DNA of 64,000 nt, taken from positions 1 to 64,000 of the forward strand of contig DATLOC010000041.1 in assembly GCA_035536455.1 (NCBI GenBank). Direction: 5' to 3'. The position numbers were made by a program, and so were the translations under genes. How positions within the stretch are numbered: the first letter of the stretch is position 1; every line of letters begins with the position of its first letter. The notes below the pieces were generated by a model that was given only the letters and a program-made list of their open reading frames with translations, was not told where the DNA came from and did not search any database. This document shows positions 22,276 to 34,605 of this stretch, in pieces. This stretch comes from DASUNQ01 sp035536455. GTDB lineage: Bacteria; Acidobacteriota; Thermoanaerobaculia; Multivoradales; UBA5704.

Positions 22276-23985
22276 ATGAACGAGCCCGCCCGCCGCGCCT
22301 GCGCCGCTTCCGCCGTACTCGCCCTCTGCGCCGCTCCCTTCGCCGCCTGCGCCACGACGCGCCCGCCCGAGCCGGAACGGCCGCCGGTGGCGGCACCGGC
22401 CGCGCCGGCCGCGGCCGAGGCGCGTACCGCGATCCTGCTGGCGGTCAACGACGTCTACCGGATCGAGGGGGTCGAAGGGGGCGCGGTGGGCGGGCTGGCG
22501 CGCCTCCGCACCTTGCGCGAGGAGCTGGAGCGCGAGCGGCCCGACCTCCTCGTCCTCCACGCCGGCGACCTGCTCTTCCCCTCGCTCCTGTCACGGGTCT
22601 ACGCCGGCGAGCAGATGATCGACGTGATGAACCGCCTCGACGGCGACGCGGCCGCCTTCGACCCGCGGCTCTTCGCCGTCTTCGGCAACCACGAGTTCGA
22701 CCGCGGCAAGGCGGCCGACGCGGCGATGCTCGACGAGCGGGTCGAGGAGTCGCAGTTCACCTGGGTGTCGAGCAACGTCGTCTTCGGCGGCGGGCCGGAG
22801 CCGGCCGCGCCGGCGGTCGCTGCCCCGAACCTGCGCACTTCGGCCCTGGTCGAGAGCGGCGGCCTCAAAGTCGGCATCTTCGGCCTGACCATCGACTCCA
22901 CGAAGCCCGCCTACGTCGACCGCTTCCTCGAGCCGTTGGAGACCGCGCGCGCCGCGACCGCCGAGCTGCGCGCCGCCGGCGCCGACGTCGTCGTTGCCCT
23001 CACCCATCTCGACTGGCGCGACGACGAGAAGATCCTCCAGACGCTCGGCGACGCCGGCCCGGACTTGGTCGTCGGCGGCCACGACCACGAGCGGATGACC
23101 AAGTGGGTCGGTGGGCGGCTGCTCGCCAAGGCCGACGCCGACGCCCGCACCGCTTCGATCGCGCGCCTCACCCGCCACGCCGACGGGCGGCTGACCGTGG
23201 CGCAGGAGTTCCGCGCCCTCGACGAGCAGCACGCGCCCTCCGACCCGGAGGTGGACACCGTCGTCGACGCCTGGCTCGAGCGCCACGAGCAGAAGCTGTG
23301 CGGCGACCTCCAGCTGCCGATGGGCTGCCTGGAGGAGGTGCTGGGGCGCACCCGCACCGACCTGGTGGCCGAGGAGACGGCGGTGCGCCGCGAGGAGACC
23401 TCGCTCGGCAACTTCGTCACGGACCAGATGGTCGTGGCGCTCGCTTCCTGCGGCGCGCAGGCGGCCTTCGTCAACTCAGGCACGCTGCGCCTGAACCAGG
23501 ACCTGGCCGCCGGCTCCGAGATCACCCGCCGGCACCTCGAGGAGCTGTTCGGCTTCCCGACGCCGCTGCGGCTCATCCGCCTCGACGGCGCCACCCTGGC
23601 GCAGGTGGCGCAGCACGCGCTCGAAGGGTGGCCGGGGAAGGGGTCCTGGCTGCAGATCGCGGGCTTCGCCTACGTCCACGATCCGGAGGCGGGGACGGCG
23701 TCGCGGCTCACCCGCCTCGGCCCCGAGGGGGCGCGCCCGCTGCGGCCGGAGGAGGAGCTGCTCGTCGTGACCACCGACTTCCTCCTGGACCCGAGCGGCG
23801 GCCAGGACGGCTACACGATGCTCGAGCAGGAGATGGTGGTGCCCTGCGCGGCCGCCGGCGTCGACCTCAAGAAGGTGGTCGGGGAGGCGCTGGCCGCCGC
23901 CGAGCCGGAAGGGATCGCGCCGCGCGTCGAGGGGCGCATCTGCCGCGCGCCCGTCTCGGCACCCTGCCTCGCGATGGAGAACTAG
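22276..23985 (+). CDS. Lipoprotein of the 5'-nucleotidase/UshA metallophosphatase family
   Basis: A 569-residue exported enzyme that removes phosphate from nucleotides or similar esters. The signal peptide ends in lipobox FAAC (Cys about 25). The metallophosphatase domain has NDVYRIEG (instead of ND.H), HAGDLLFPS, FGNHEFDRG, ALTHLDW and VGGHDHE. The 5'-nucleotidase C-terminal domain has EETSLGNFVTDQM, FVNSGTLR and the substrate-stacking region, ending with the family's QDGYTML. The first Asp-His pair is altered to Asp-Val-Tyr, so metal binding at that site deserves caution. It converges with and overlaps the next lipoprotein gene by 4 bases. Confidence 0.9.
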   Translation: MNEPARRACAASAVLALCAAPFAACATTRPPEPERPPVAAPAAPAAAEARTAILLAVNDVYRIEGVEGGAVGGLARLRTLREELERERPDLLVLHAGDLLFPSLLSRVYAGEQMIDVMNRLDGDAAAFDPRLFAVFGNHEFDRGKAADAAMLDERVEESQFTWVSSNVVFGGGPEPAAPAVAAPNLRTSALVESGGLKVGIFGLTIDSTKPAYVDRFLEPLETARAATAELRAAGADVVVALTHLDWRDDEKILQTLGDAGPDLVVGGHDHERMTKWVGGRLLAKADADARTASIARLTRHADGRLTVAQEFRALDEQHAPSDPEVDTVVDAWLERHEQKLCGDLQLPMGCLEEVLGRTRTDLVAEETAVRREETSLGNFVTDQMVVALASCGAQAAFVNSGTLRLNQDLAAGSEITRRHLEELFGFPTPLRLIRLDGATLAQVAQHALEGWPGKGSWLQIAGFAYVHDPEAGTASRLTRLGPEGARPLRPEEELLVVTTDFLLDPSGGQDGYTMLEQEMVVPCAAAGVDLKKVVGEALAAAEPEGIAPRVEGRICRAPVSAPCLAMEN

Positions 23986-24824
23986 ACCGTCGGCAGCAGG
24001 GGGTCGCCCAGGGAGTCGTCCGGCCGTGTGAAGGCGTCCGGCTCGGGCGTCACGAGCTCGAAGTTCGAGAACTTCACCGTCCCGTGCGGCTCGCCCTGCA
24101 CGTCGCCGTCCGTCCAGCCGTAGACCGTGAGGGTCGAGGGCAGGGTCACCCCCTCCACCGTCACCCAGTCGGAGAAGACGATGGCGCGCGGTTCGCGCTC
24201 GGCCTCGGCCAGCGACTTGCCGTAGGCGTCGATGAAGGCCATTGCCGCCAGCCGGTTCGTCTCCGGATCGCGGTAGGCGATCATCCAGTTGTCCGGCGTG
24301 TCCCCCGCCCCTTCGAGGAAGGTGAGGCGGGCCGCCGAGTAGGTCTTTCCCGCCAGCTCGCGCTCCCCCAGGTCCTCGAAGCGCACGCCGGGGTCGCGCA
24401 GCTTGAAGGGGGCGGCGAGGAAATAGGGCCAGGCGCGCAGGTGGTAGCGGGCGCGCTGGAAGTTGGAGGTCGAGGGGGACACCCAGGCGTCCTTGCCGTC
24501 GAAGACCAAGAGGGTGCCGTCCGAGAAGTCGTAGCGCGCGGCGGACGAGTCGGTGCGGAAGAGCAGGGTCCCCTGGTTGCGCACCTTGCCGCCGAAAGTG
24601 GCGACCATGTCCGCGCTGAGCGCGCTCTTGGCGTTCCAGGCCTCCAGGCCATGCGCCTGCTCGATGGGGGTGGCGAACTGCTGCGAGAAGGGATCGCTCG
24701 GCCGCGGCGGCGGCTCGGGGGCGGCGGCTTCCTGGGGCCCCTCGGCCCGCCGGCAGCCGGCCGCGAGGGCTAGGGCGAGCGGCGCGAGGAGGAGCAGGGC
24801 GAGCCCGCGATTGCAAATAGGCAT
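23982..24824 (-). CDS. Lipoprotein of unknown function (DUF6503-like)
   Basis: A 280-residue lipoprotein. The start at ATG 24824 has GGAG about 10 bases upstream, and a signal peptide (LALLLLAPLALALAAGC) ends in a Cys for lipidation. The mature protein begins with a Pro-rich linker, then AHGLEAWNAKSALSADMVATFGG and many beta strands (LLFRTDSSAARYDF, FSDWVTVEGVTLPSTLTVY). This looks like the open beta-barrel of LolA-type or DUF6503 proteins, some of which bind lipids. The assignment is by general pattern only. It is transcribed alone, convergent with the nucleotidase gene. Confidence 0.75.
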   Translation of the reverse strand: MPICNRGLALLLLAPLALALAAGCRRAEGPQEAAAPEPPPRPSDPFSQQFATPIEQAHGLEAWNAKSALSADMVATFGGKVRNQGTLLFRTDSSAARYDFSDGTLLVFDGKDAWVSPSTSNFQRARYHLRAWPYFLAAPFKLRDPGVRFEDLGERELAGKTYSAARLTFLEGAGDTPDNWMIAYRDPETNRLAAMAFIDAYGKSLAEAEREPRAIVFSDWVTVEGVTLPSTLTVYGWTDGDVQGEPHGTVKFSNFELVTPEPDAFTRPDDSLGDPLLPTV

Positions 24825-24904
24825 GTCAGAAGGTCTCCTCTCGAAACGGCGCGAAACGATATCAGAGGGGCGTACGGAGGCGCCCCCGGGGCCGTCGCGG
24901 CGCG

Positions 24905-24929
24905 GGGTGCCAAGCTCCGGCTGGCACCC
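24905..24929. repeat. Hairpin: 8-bp stem, 9-base loop
   Basis: GGGTGCCA (24905-24912) pairs with TGGCACCC (24922-24929). It lies in the 148-bp gap between the divergent lipoprotein and thioredoxin-like genes. It has no T-tract, so an operator or RNA structure is as likely as a terminator. Confidence 0.5.
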
Positions 24930-24972
24930 ATGCTGCACGTGCTAAGCTCGTCCAGCTTCCGAGGAGGACTCG

Positions 24973-25359
24973 ATGCGCACTTCCCGCCTCGCCTCCATTG
25001 TTCTCACCGCCGCCCTGCCGCTCCTCGCTGCCTGCTCGGCAGAGCCCAAACCCCTGCAGGTGACCTACTACTACGAGCCCGGCTGCGAGGCCTGCAACAG
25101 CGTCAAGCCCGACGTGCAGGCCCTCGAGCAGGAGTTCCCCGGCCGCGTCGAGGTCGCGCTCGTCAGCGCCGAGGAGGACGAGGCGCGCGAGGACGTCCGC
25201 CGGCTGGAGTTCCGCAGCCAGGGCCTGGTGGTGCGCGACTTCCGCGGCGCCGTGCTGATCAAGCAGGCCGATCACGGCGTCAATCTGGAGGAGGTCCGCG
25301 CCACGCTGCAGCAGGCTCTGGGCGAGAGCACCGCCGAGGACGCCGAAGGCGCCGGCTAG
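24973..25359 (+). CDS. Small thioredoxin-like lipoprotein
   Basis: A 128-residue exported protein with a signal peptide ending in lipobox LLAAC (Cys about 21). The mature part begins a thioredoxin fold, LQVTYYYEPGCEACNSVKPDV, where CEAC is the redox pair. EFPGRVEVALVSAEEDEA and LVVRDFRG continue the fold. The usual cis-Pro is not obvious, so oxidoreductase activity is likely but reduced certainty applies. The ATG has GAGGAG 10 bases upstream. It lies just before mfd with about 90 bases between, and is probably a separate unit. Confidence 0.82.
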   Translation: MRTSRLASIVLTAALPLLAACSAEPKPLQVTYYYEPGCEACNSVKPDVQALEQEFPGRVEVALVSAEEDEAREDVRRLEFRSQGLVVRDFRGAVLIKQADHGVNLEEVRATLQQALGESTAEDAEGAG

Positions 25360-25437
25360 CCCGGTCCGTCCCCTCTCCCGCGCCCCCGACGCGGCGTAGC
25401 GCTCTTCCGCCCGGAAGGGCCGCCGGGGAGCGGGCGT

Positions 25438-25443
25438 TACACT
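25438..25443 (+). promoter_or_regulatory. Putative -10 box of mfd
   Basis: TACACT, followed by 6 bases and the mfd ATG at 25450, with no ribosome-binding site. This fits the leaderless pattern seen at other genes in the window, with one base less of spacing. Confidence 0.5.
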
Positions 25444-25449
25444 GCTTTG

Positions 25450-28934
<3,485 letters not shown>

Positions 28935-28938
<4 letters not shown>

Positions 28939-29789
28939 CGACCCGTCGTTCTGAGCGCCGGTGTGGGGGCGCGATTCTCCTGCTGCTCACGGCGGCCTGC
29001 GGGCGGGAGGAGCCCATCGGCCCGGACGTGGTGGCGCGGATCGGCGGGGTGGAGGTGCGGTACGCGGAGTTCGAGCGTGCGGTGGCGCGGACGGTGGGGG
29101 ACGACGAGGGGGTGCTGGGGAGCGACGTGCTGTCGCGCCTCTTCGACCAGTTCCTGGACGAGGAGCTGCTGGCGCGGCTGGCCGCCGAGCGCGGCCTGCC
29201 GGCGGCGAGCCGGCGGGGTGCCGTGGACGCGCTGCTACGCGAGGGGCCGGCGCCGCCGGTGGGGGAGCGCGAGGTGCGCGGCTACTACCAGGCCCACCGC
29301 GGCGAGTTCTCGCGCCCCGAGCGGGTACGCCTGCGGCAGATCCTGGTCGAGGAGCGCGCCGACGCCGAGCGGGCGCGCGCCGAGGTGCTCGGCGGCGCCG
29401 ACTTCGCCGAGGTGGCGACGCGGGTGTCGCGCGACCCGAGCGCGGCGCGCGGCGGGCTCCAGGGCGAGCTCTCGCGCCAGGACCTGCCGGCGTCCTTCGC
29501 CGCCGCCATCTTCGGCCTCGGCGAGGGGGAGGTGAGCGCGATCGTCCCCGCGGACTACGGCTTCCACCTCTTCCAGGTGGTCGAGCGGCTGCCGGCCGAG
29601 GTGGTACCGCTCGCGGCCGCCCGCCCCGAGATCGTCCGCCGCCTGCGCCGCGCGCGGGCCGACCGCCGGCTCGCGGCGCTGGTCGAAGAGGCCCGCGACC
29701 GCTACACTGTCGCGGTCTACGAGCGGAATCTGCCGTTCCATTACGAAGGGACCTACAGTGCATCGCAAGACTCGCCGCCTGACCGCTAG
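28935..29789 (+). CDS. Parvulin-type peptidyl-prolyl isomerase lipoprotein
   Basis: A 284-residue exported foldase. TTG 28935 overlaps the mfd stop (TTGA) and gives a lipoprotein signal (GGAILLLLTAAC). A SurA-N-like helical region (residues 30-130) precedes a PpiC domain, RVRLRQILVEERADAERA, then ADFAEVATRVSRDPSA, GGLQGELSRQ, and DYGFHLFQVVER. It resembles PrsA-type foldases of envelope proteins. Its last 32 bases overlap the next foldase gene. The three genes mfd, this one and surA form a tight operon just ahead of the dcw cluster. Confidence 0.88.
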
Positions 29790-30957
29790 CCGCTTCCTCG
29801 TCCTCGGCCTCGCCGCCTTCCCCTGCTGCGCGGCCTCGCCCGCCGCCGCCGCCGAGCTCAACCGCATCGTGCTGCGTGTCAACGACCGCATCGCCACCCT
29901 GCGCGACTACGAGGAGCGGCGCGCCGGCCTCCTCGGCGAGCTGCAGCGGCGCGAGCTCGACTCCGAGGAGCGGCGCCGGCTCCTCGTGGAGGCACCGGAA
30001 GCGATCTTCAACGAGCTCTTCCAGGAGCTCCTCCTGCAGTCGCGCGGCGACCAGCTCGGAATCGAGGTGCCGGAGGAGCGGGTGGACGACACGCTGGCGC
30101 GGATGAAGGAGGGGTACGGCATCACGAGCGACGCCGAGTTCCAGCAGGCGCTGGCGACGTCGGGGATGACCGAGCAGGCGCTGCGCGCGCAGATGCGGCG
30201 CAACCTGCGCATGCGCGAGGTCATGCAGCGCGAGGTGCAGGAGCGGGTCCTCGTCTCCGAGGAGGACCTGCGCCGGATCTACGGCCAGAAGCCCGACAGC
30301 TTCCGCCTCCCCGAGCAGCGGCGGCTGCGCGAGGTGGTGGTGCTCGACACCAGCGGCCGCAGCGAGGAGGAGCGGCGGCGCATCGCCGAGGAGGTCCGGC
30401 AGGAGCTGGCCAAGAGCGAGCCGGTCTCGGAGCGGATCGCCGGCTGGGCCGCCGAGGGGGTGACGAGCAACGTCATCGACCTCGGCTGGGTGACGGCCGG
30501 CGACCTGGCGAGCGACCTCGAGGCGGCCGCCCGCGCCCTCCAGCCCGGCGAGGTGAGCCAGCCGATCTCCGGCCGCGGCGGCCTTCACGTGATCCATCTC
30601 CAGGAGGTGCGCGCGCCCCGGGTGCAGAGCTTCGCCGAGGTGGAGGCGCAGCTTCGCGAGCAGGAAGAGGACCGCCGCTACCGCGAGGAGGTCGGCAAGT
30701 ACATGCAGGAGCTGCAGGAGGCCTCCTACGTCGTGGCCAAGCCGCCGGCCGAGGCCGCGGGCTTCCGCCGCCGCCTCGGCGAGGGGTTGCCGGAAGAGGT
30801 GCTGGAGAGCGGCGCGCCGCCCGCCGAGAGCGCGGCGCCTACCGAGGTGCCGGAAGGGATCGCGCCGACCGGCAAGCCGGAGCCCGGCGATCCCGGCCAG
30901 CTGCCGATCGCCAAGCCGACCGACCCGCAGACGCCGGACGAGCCGCCGGCAAACTGA
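29758..30957 (+). CDS. surA: SurA-like periplasmic chaperone/peptidyl-prolyl isomerase
   Basis: A 399-residue periplasmic chaperone that escorts outer-membrane proteins. The GTG at 29758, with GAAGGG upstream, gives a signal peptide ending PAAAAELNRIVLRVND, the classic SurA opening. The SurA N-terminal helical domain spans about residues 30-180. A PpiC domain follows (FRLPEQRRLREVVVL, then GWVTAGDLASDLEAAA and GGLHVIHLQEV). A Pro-rich acidic tail of about 70 residues ends the protein. SurA is the best name by architecture, but only one isomerase domain is clear. Confidence 0.85.
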   Translation: MHRKTRRLTASRFLVLGLAAFPCCAASPAAAAELNRIVLRVNDRIATLRDYEERRAGLLGELQRRELDSEERRRLLVEAPEAIFNELFQELLLQSRGDQLGIEVPEERVDDTLARMKEGYGITSDAEFQQALATSGMTEQALRAQMRRNLRMREVMQREVQERVLVSEEDLRRIYGQKPDSFRLPEQRRLREVVVLDTSGRSEEERRRIAEEVRQELAKSEPVSERIAGWAAEGVTSNVIDLGWVTAGDLASDLEAAARALQPGEVSQPISGRGGLHVIHLQEVRAPRVQSFAEVEAQLREQEEDRRYREEVGKYMQELQEASYVVAKPPAEAAGFRRRLGEGLPEEVLESGAPPAESAAPTEVPEGIAPTGKPEPGDPGQLPIAKPTDPQTPDEPPAN

Positions 30958-31011
30958 TCGATCACGTCTTCTACGCGACCAGCGTAACTAAAACGTAAAT
31001 ACCAGCCAACG

Positions 31012-31040
31012 CGCAAACGCCGGACTGGCCGGCGTTTGCG
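31012..31040. terminator. Strong hairpin between surA and mraZ
   Basis: CGCAAACGCCGG (31012-31023) pairs perfectly with 31029-31040 around a 5-base loop. It follows the mfd-surA operon and precedes the mraZ promoter. No T-tract follows on either strand, so it may end transcription only weakly or act as an RNA processing structure. Confidence 0.55.
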
Positions 31041-31056
31041 GCCTCTGGCGTCGCGG

Positions 31057-31091
31057 TGGAAATCTGTGGAAAAAAATGGACAAAAGTGGGT
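31057..31091 (+). promoter_or_regulatory. MraZ operator: four TGGRN boxes at 10-bp spacing
   Basis: TGGAA at 31057 and 31067, TGGAC at 31077 and TGGGT at 31087 recur exactly every 10 bases. Known MraZ operators are TGGGN-type direct repeats with 5-base spacers ahead of mraZ. The third box overlaps the -35 element, so MraZ binding should repress the dcw promoter. The boxes are seen directly. The factor is inferred from established work in Escherichia coli. Confidence 0.75.
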
Positions 31092-31105
31092 TGACTTGCT
31101 ACGAT
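31077..31105 (+). promoter_or_regulatory. Promoter of the dcw cluster
   Basis: TGGACA (31077-31082, five of six to consensus) and TACGAT (31100-31105) are separated by 17 bases. Transcription would start near 31112, about 30 bases before mraZ. The surroundings are markedly AT-rich for this genome. The mraZ start has no strong ribosome site. Confidence 0.7.
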
Positions 31106-31143
31106 CCCGCCCAGCAGTCCACTGACAGAGGTTTGTCACAACT

Positions 31144-31590
31144 ATGTTTCGCGGCAGCGCACCTGCGAAGGTTGACGAGAAGGGGCGTCTCAAGGTCCCG
31201 ACGGATTTCCGTCGCTTCCTCGAGGACCGCTTCGGCCCCGACCTCTTCGTCACCTCCCTCCTGGGGGACTCGGTCCTCCTCTTCCCGCTCCCCGTCTGGG
31301 AGGAGATCGAGAGCCGCCTCGCCGCGGTCCCCTCGACCGACCGCGCCAAGACCAAGTACCTCGAGCGGGTCAGCTACTTCGGTCAGCAGGTGCGCCTCGA
31401 CGGCCAGGGGCGGTTGGTCATCCCGCAGCTCCTGCGCGAGAGCGCCGGCATGAGCGCCGACGTGGAGGTGGTGGTGAGCGCACGGATCGACCACCTCGTG
31501 GTCTGGAACCGCGAGCGGTTCGCCCGCCGCCTCGAAGAGCAGCCCTTCACCGAGGACGACTTCCGCGCCCTGACCGAGCGCGGGATCTGA
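31144..31590 (+). CDS. mraZ: MraZ, transcriptional repressor of the division/cell wall cluster
   Basis: A 148-residue DNA-binding ring protein with two AbrB-like SpoVT domains. The first half has the hallmark FRGSAPAKVDEKGRLKVPTDFR. The second has QVRLDGQGRLVIPQLLRE. The length is normal for the family. It represses its own cluster by binding repeated TGGGN-like boxes, and four such boxes lie directly upstream. First gene of the cluster, it is followed 1 base later by the TTG start of rsmH. Confidence 0.96.
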   Translation: MFRGSAPAKVDEKGRLKVPTDFRRFLEDRFGPDLFVTSLLGDSVLLFPLPVWEEIESRLAAVPSTDRAKTKYLERVSYFGQQVRLDGQGRLVIPQLLRESAGMSADVEVVVSARIDHLVVWNRERFARRLEEQPFTEDDFRALTERGI

Positions 31591-31591
31591 C

Positions 31592-32521
31592 TTGGATGGG
31601 CGACACACCCCTGTCCTGCTCGCCGAGAGCCTGGAGCTGCTGGCGCCGGCGCGCGGCGGCCTCTTCGTCGACGCCACGGTCGGGCTCGGCGGTCACGCAG
31701 AGGCCCTCCTCCGCGCCGCGCCCGCCGCGTCGCTCCTCGGCATCGACCGCGACCCCGAGGCCCTGGCGCACGCGGCCGAGCGGCTGGCCCCTTACGGCGA
31801 CCGCGTGCGGCTGGTCGAAGGGGACTTCCACGACCTGGCCGAGGTCGCGGCGCGCGCCGGCGTCGAGCGCGCCGCCGGTTTCCTCGCCGACCTCGGCGTC
31901 TCCTCCCTGCAGCTCGACACCCCCGAGCGGGGCTTCAGCTTCCGCTTCGACGCCCCGCTCGACATGCGCATGGGCCGCCGCGGAGAGACCGCGGCGGACC
32001 TCCTGAACCGCAGCTCGGAGGCCGACTTGGAGAAGACCCTGAGAGAGTACGGCGAGGAGCGGCAGGCGCGGCGGATCGCCCGGGCCATCGTGGCGGCCCG
32101 GAGCGAAGAGCCGATCGCCACCACCGGCCAGCTCAAGGGGCTGATCGAACGGGTCAAGAGGCGGGAGCCGGGGGAGCGCGAAGGTCGGGTCGACCCGGCG
32201 ACGCGCGTCTTCCAGGCGCTGCGCATCGCCGTCAACCGCGAGCTCGCGGGGCTCGGCGAGGCGATCGAGCAGGCGGTGCGGCTGCTGGAGCAGGGGGGGC
32301 GGCTGGTGGTCATCTCCTACCACAGCCTCGAGGACCGCATCGTCAAGAACACGCTGCGCGACCTGGCGCGCGGCGAGATCGACCAGGTCACCGGCCGCCC
32401 GCACACCGAGACCCAGGCGATCGAGGTGCTGACCAAGAAGCCGGTGCGTCCGAGCGAGGAAGAGGTGGCGTTCAACCCGCGCGCCCGCTCGGCCCGGCTG
32501 CGCGCGGCGCGCCGGATCTAG
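31592..32521 (+). CDS. rsmH: RsmH, 16S rRNA m4C1402 methyltransferase
   Basis: A 309-residue SAM-dependent enzyme that N4-methylates C1402 of 16S rRNA. It opens with GRHTPVLLAESLELL. The SAM site is DATVGLGGHAEALL and GIDRDPEAL. LADLGVSSLQLD, ERGFSFRFDAPLDMRM and the C-terminal SYHSLEDRIVK and NPRARSARLRAA are diagnostic. The TTG at 31592 is chosen because it gives the conserved N-terminus. An ATG at 31596 is out of frame. Confidence 0.96.
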   Translation: MDGRHTPVLLAESLELLAPARGGLFVDATVGLGGHAEALLRAAPAASLLGIDRDPEALAHAAERLAPYGDRVRLVEGDFHDLAEVAARAGVERAAGFLADLGVSSLQLDTPERGFSFRFDAPLDMRMGRRGETAADLLNRSSEADLEKTLREYGEERQARRIARAIVAARSEEPIATTGQLKGLIERVKRREPGEREGRVDPATRVFQALRIAVNRELAGLGEAIEQAVRLLEQGGRLVVISYHSLEDRIVKNTLRDLARGEIDQVTGRPHTETQAIEVLTKKPVRPSEEEVAFNPRARSARLRAARRI

Positions 32522-32535
32522 GAGCCCGTCGCGCC

Positions 32536-32880
32536 GTGAAGACCGCCTACGCCGTCCATCGCCCGGTGGCCAACAGCTACCTGGTGCGCGAGCGCGACCG
32601 CCGGCGGGTGCGCGAGCTGGCGGTCGTCCTCGTCGCCGTCGGCTGCCTCGGCGGCGGGCTCCTCGCCTACACCTGGATCCACGCCGAGCTGCTGCGCGCC
32701 GGTTACCGCATCGACGAGCTGGAGCGCCGCCAGGAGGAGCTGCAGCGCCTCGAGCGGCAGCTCCTGCTCGAGGCCTCCTACCTCGCCAGCCCGCAGCGCG
32801 TCGAGCGCCGCGCGGTCGACGAGCTGGGAATGCAGCCGCCGGCGATCGAGCAGGTCCTCTTCTGGGAGGAGCTGCGGTGA
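32536..32880 (+). CDS. ftsL: FtsL-like division protein
   Basis: A 114-residue bitopic membrane protein. A basic cytoplasmic N-terminus is followed by one transmembrane helix (LAVVLVAVGCLGGGLLAY, about residues 30-50) and a coiled coil (YRIDELERRQEELQRLERQ). The size, topology and place between rsmH and ftsI identify FtsL, which with FtsQ and FtsB activates FtsWI. The sequence itself is poorly conserved in this family. The GTG start is 15 bases after rsmH. Confidence 0.82.
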   Translation: MKTAYAVHRPVANSYLVRERDRRRVRELAVVLVAVGCLGGGLLAYTWIHAELLRAGYRIDELERRQEELQRLERQLLLEASYLASPQRVERRAVDELGMQPPAIEQVLFWEELR

Positions 32881-34601
32881 AGGGGCGACTGGTCTTCGTC
32901 GCCCTCTTCCTCGGCGGCTGGACGGCGGCCATCGCCGGGCGCCTCTATGTCCTTCAGGTCGTCCGCCACGACGCCTACACCGAGCGCGCCGCCGAGCAGC
33001 AGCAGCGGGTGCTCGAGCTGACGCCGGCGCGCGGCACCATCTACGACGCCCGCGGCCGCGAGCTGGCGGTCTCCGTGCAGGTCGACTCCGCCTACGTCGA
33101 CCCGCGCCAGGTGCGCGATCCGGACGTTCTCGCCCGCGAGCTCGCCGCGATGCTCGGCGCCGACGCCGCGAAGCTGCGCCGCCAGCTCGACGCCGACAGC
33201 GAGTTCGTCTGGATCGCGCGCCAGCTCGACCCGCCGGTGGCCGAGGAGCTGCGCCGCCGCGCACTCCCAGGTGTCCACTTCGTCGAGGAGAGCAAGCGCT
33301 ACTACCCGATGCGCGAGCTGGCGGCGCAGGTGCTCGGCTACGCCGGCGTGGACAACCAGGGGCTCGCCGGGCTCGAGCTGGTCTACGACGAGGTGGTGGC
33401 GGGGCGGAAGGGGGAGCGCACGGTGCTGCGCGACGCGCGGCTCGACACCGTGGTGGCGCCGCACCTCGCGATCTCGGCCGCCGAGCCGGGGCGCGACCTC
33501 CACCTCACGCTCGACGCCACCATCCAGCACATCGTCGAGCGCGAGCTGGCGCGCGCCGTCGAGGAGCGCGGGGCGAAGCAGGGGACGGCGGTCTTCCTCG
33601 ACCCGGCGACCGGGGCCGTGCTGGCGATGGCCACTTACCCCGGCTTCGACCCCAACGAGTTCGCGCGCTCCCATCCGAGCCGCTGGCGCAACCGCGCCAT
33701 CACGGACGTCTACGAGCCGGGCTCGACCTTCAAGGTGATCACCGCCGCCGCGGCGTTCGCCGCCGGCCTGGTGGCGCCCGAAGACCCCTTCGAGTGCGAG
33801 ATGGGCGGCATCACCCTCGCCGGCATCCGCATCCGCGACCACAAGCCGTTCGGGCGCCTGACCTTCGCCGAGGTGCTCGAGAAGTCGAGCAACGTCGGCA
33901 TGATCAAGACCGCGCTCCTGCTGGGCGACCAGCGCCTGCACGCGACGGTCACGGCCTTCGGCTTCGGCAAGCCCACCGGCGTCGACCTGCCGGGCGAGAG
34001 CCCCGGGATCCTCCATCCGCTCGGGCAGTGGCGGCCGCTGACCAAGGCCTACCTCTCCTTCGGCCAGGGGATCGCGGTGACGCCGCTCCAGCTCGCCGCG
34101 GCGGTGGGCGCGATCGCCAACGGCGGCACGCTGGCGAAGCCGCACGTCGTGGCGGAGCTCGGCGGCGACGGCGAGAGCCACCCGCGGCCGCCGGTCGTCG
34201 GGCAGCCGTTGGACGAGCGCTCGGCGGCGACGCTGCGCGCGGTGCTCGAAGGGGTCGTGACCCACGGCACCGGGAAGGGGGCGGCGGTGCCCGGCTACCG
34301 GGTGGCGGGCAAGACCGGCACGGCGCAGAAGGCGGTGGCCGGCGGCTACTCGCGCAGCGGCTACGTGCCGAGCTTCGTCGGCTTCGCGCCGGTCGAGCGG
34401 CCGGTGCTGGTCGGTGTCGTCGCGGTGCACGAGCCGGCCGGCTGGGAGTACCACGGCGGGCAGGTGGCGGCGCCGCTCTTCGGCGCCATCGCCCGGCAGG
34501 TGCTGCTCTACATGGGAGTGCGCCCGGACCGCGAGCCGCCGGCGCTCTGGCCGGGGGAGGTGCCGCCGCCGACGCCTCCGCTCTCGGGCGAGGCCATCTG
34601 A
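32877..34601 (+). CDS. ftsI: FtsI/PBP3, septal transpeptidase
   Basis: A 574-residue class B penicillin-binding protein that crosslinks septal peptidoglycan. An N-terminal transmembrane helix (residues 5-22) precedes the pedestal domain. The transpeptidase motifs are STFK (Ser about 282), SSN (about 337) and KTGTAQ (about 479). The C-terminus ends in a Pro-rich tail with no PASTA domain. The GTG start overlaps ftsL (GTGA). Confidence 0.95.
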   Translation: MKGRLVFVALFLGGWTAAIAGRLYVLQVVRHDAYTERAAEQQQRVLELTPARGTIYDARGRELAVSVQVDSAYVDPRQVRDPDVLARELAAMLGADAAKLRRQLDADSEFVWIARQLDPPVAEELRRRALPGVHFVEESKRYYPMRELAAQVLGYAGVDNQGLAGLELVYDEVVAGRKGERTVLRDARLDTVVAPHLAISAAEPGRDLHLTLDATIQHIVERELARAVEERGAKQGTAVFLDPATGAVLAMATYPGFDPNEFARSHPSRWRNRAITDVYEPGSTFKVITAAAAFAAGLVAPEDPFECEMGGITLAGIRIRDHKPFGRLTFAEVLEKSSNVGMIKTALLLGDQRLHATVTAFGFGKPTGVDLPGESPGILHPLGQWRPLTKAYLSFGQGIAVTPLQLAAAVGAIANGGTLAKPHVVAELGGDGESHPRPPVVGQPLDERSAATLRAVLEGVVTHGTGKGAAVPGYRVAGKTGTAQKAVAGGYSRSGYVPSFVGFAPVERPVLVGVVAVHEPAGWEYHGGQVAAPLFGAIARQVLLYMGVRPDREPPALWPGEVPPPTPPLSGEAI

Positions 34602-34605
34602 GGTC

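Noticed and set aside
22276..23985. 5'-nucleotidase as inactive because of the NDVY motif
   Set aside because: All other metal and substrate motifs are intact and the family shows variation at that position, so activity remains likely.
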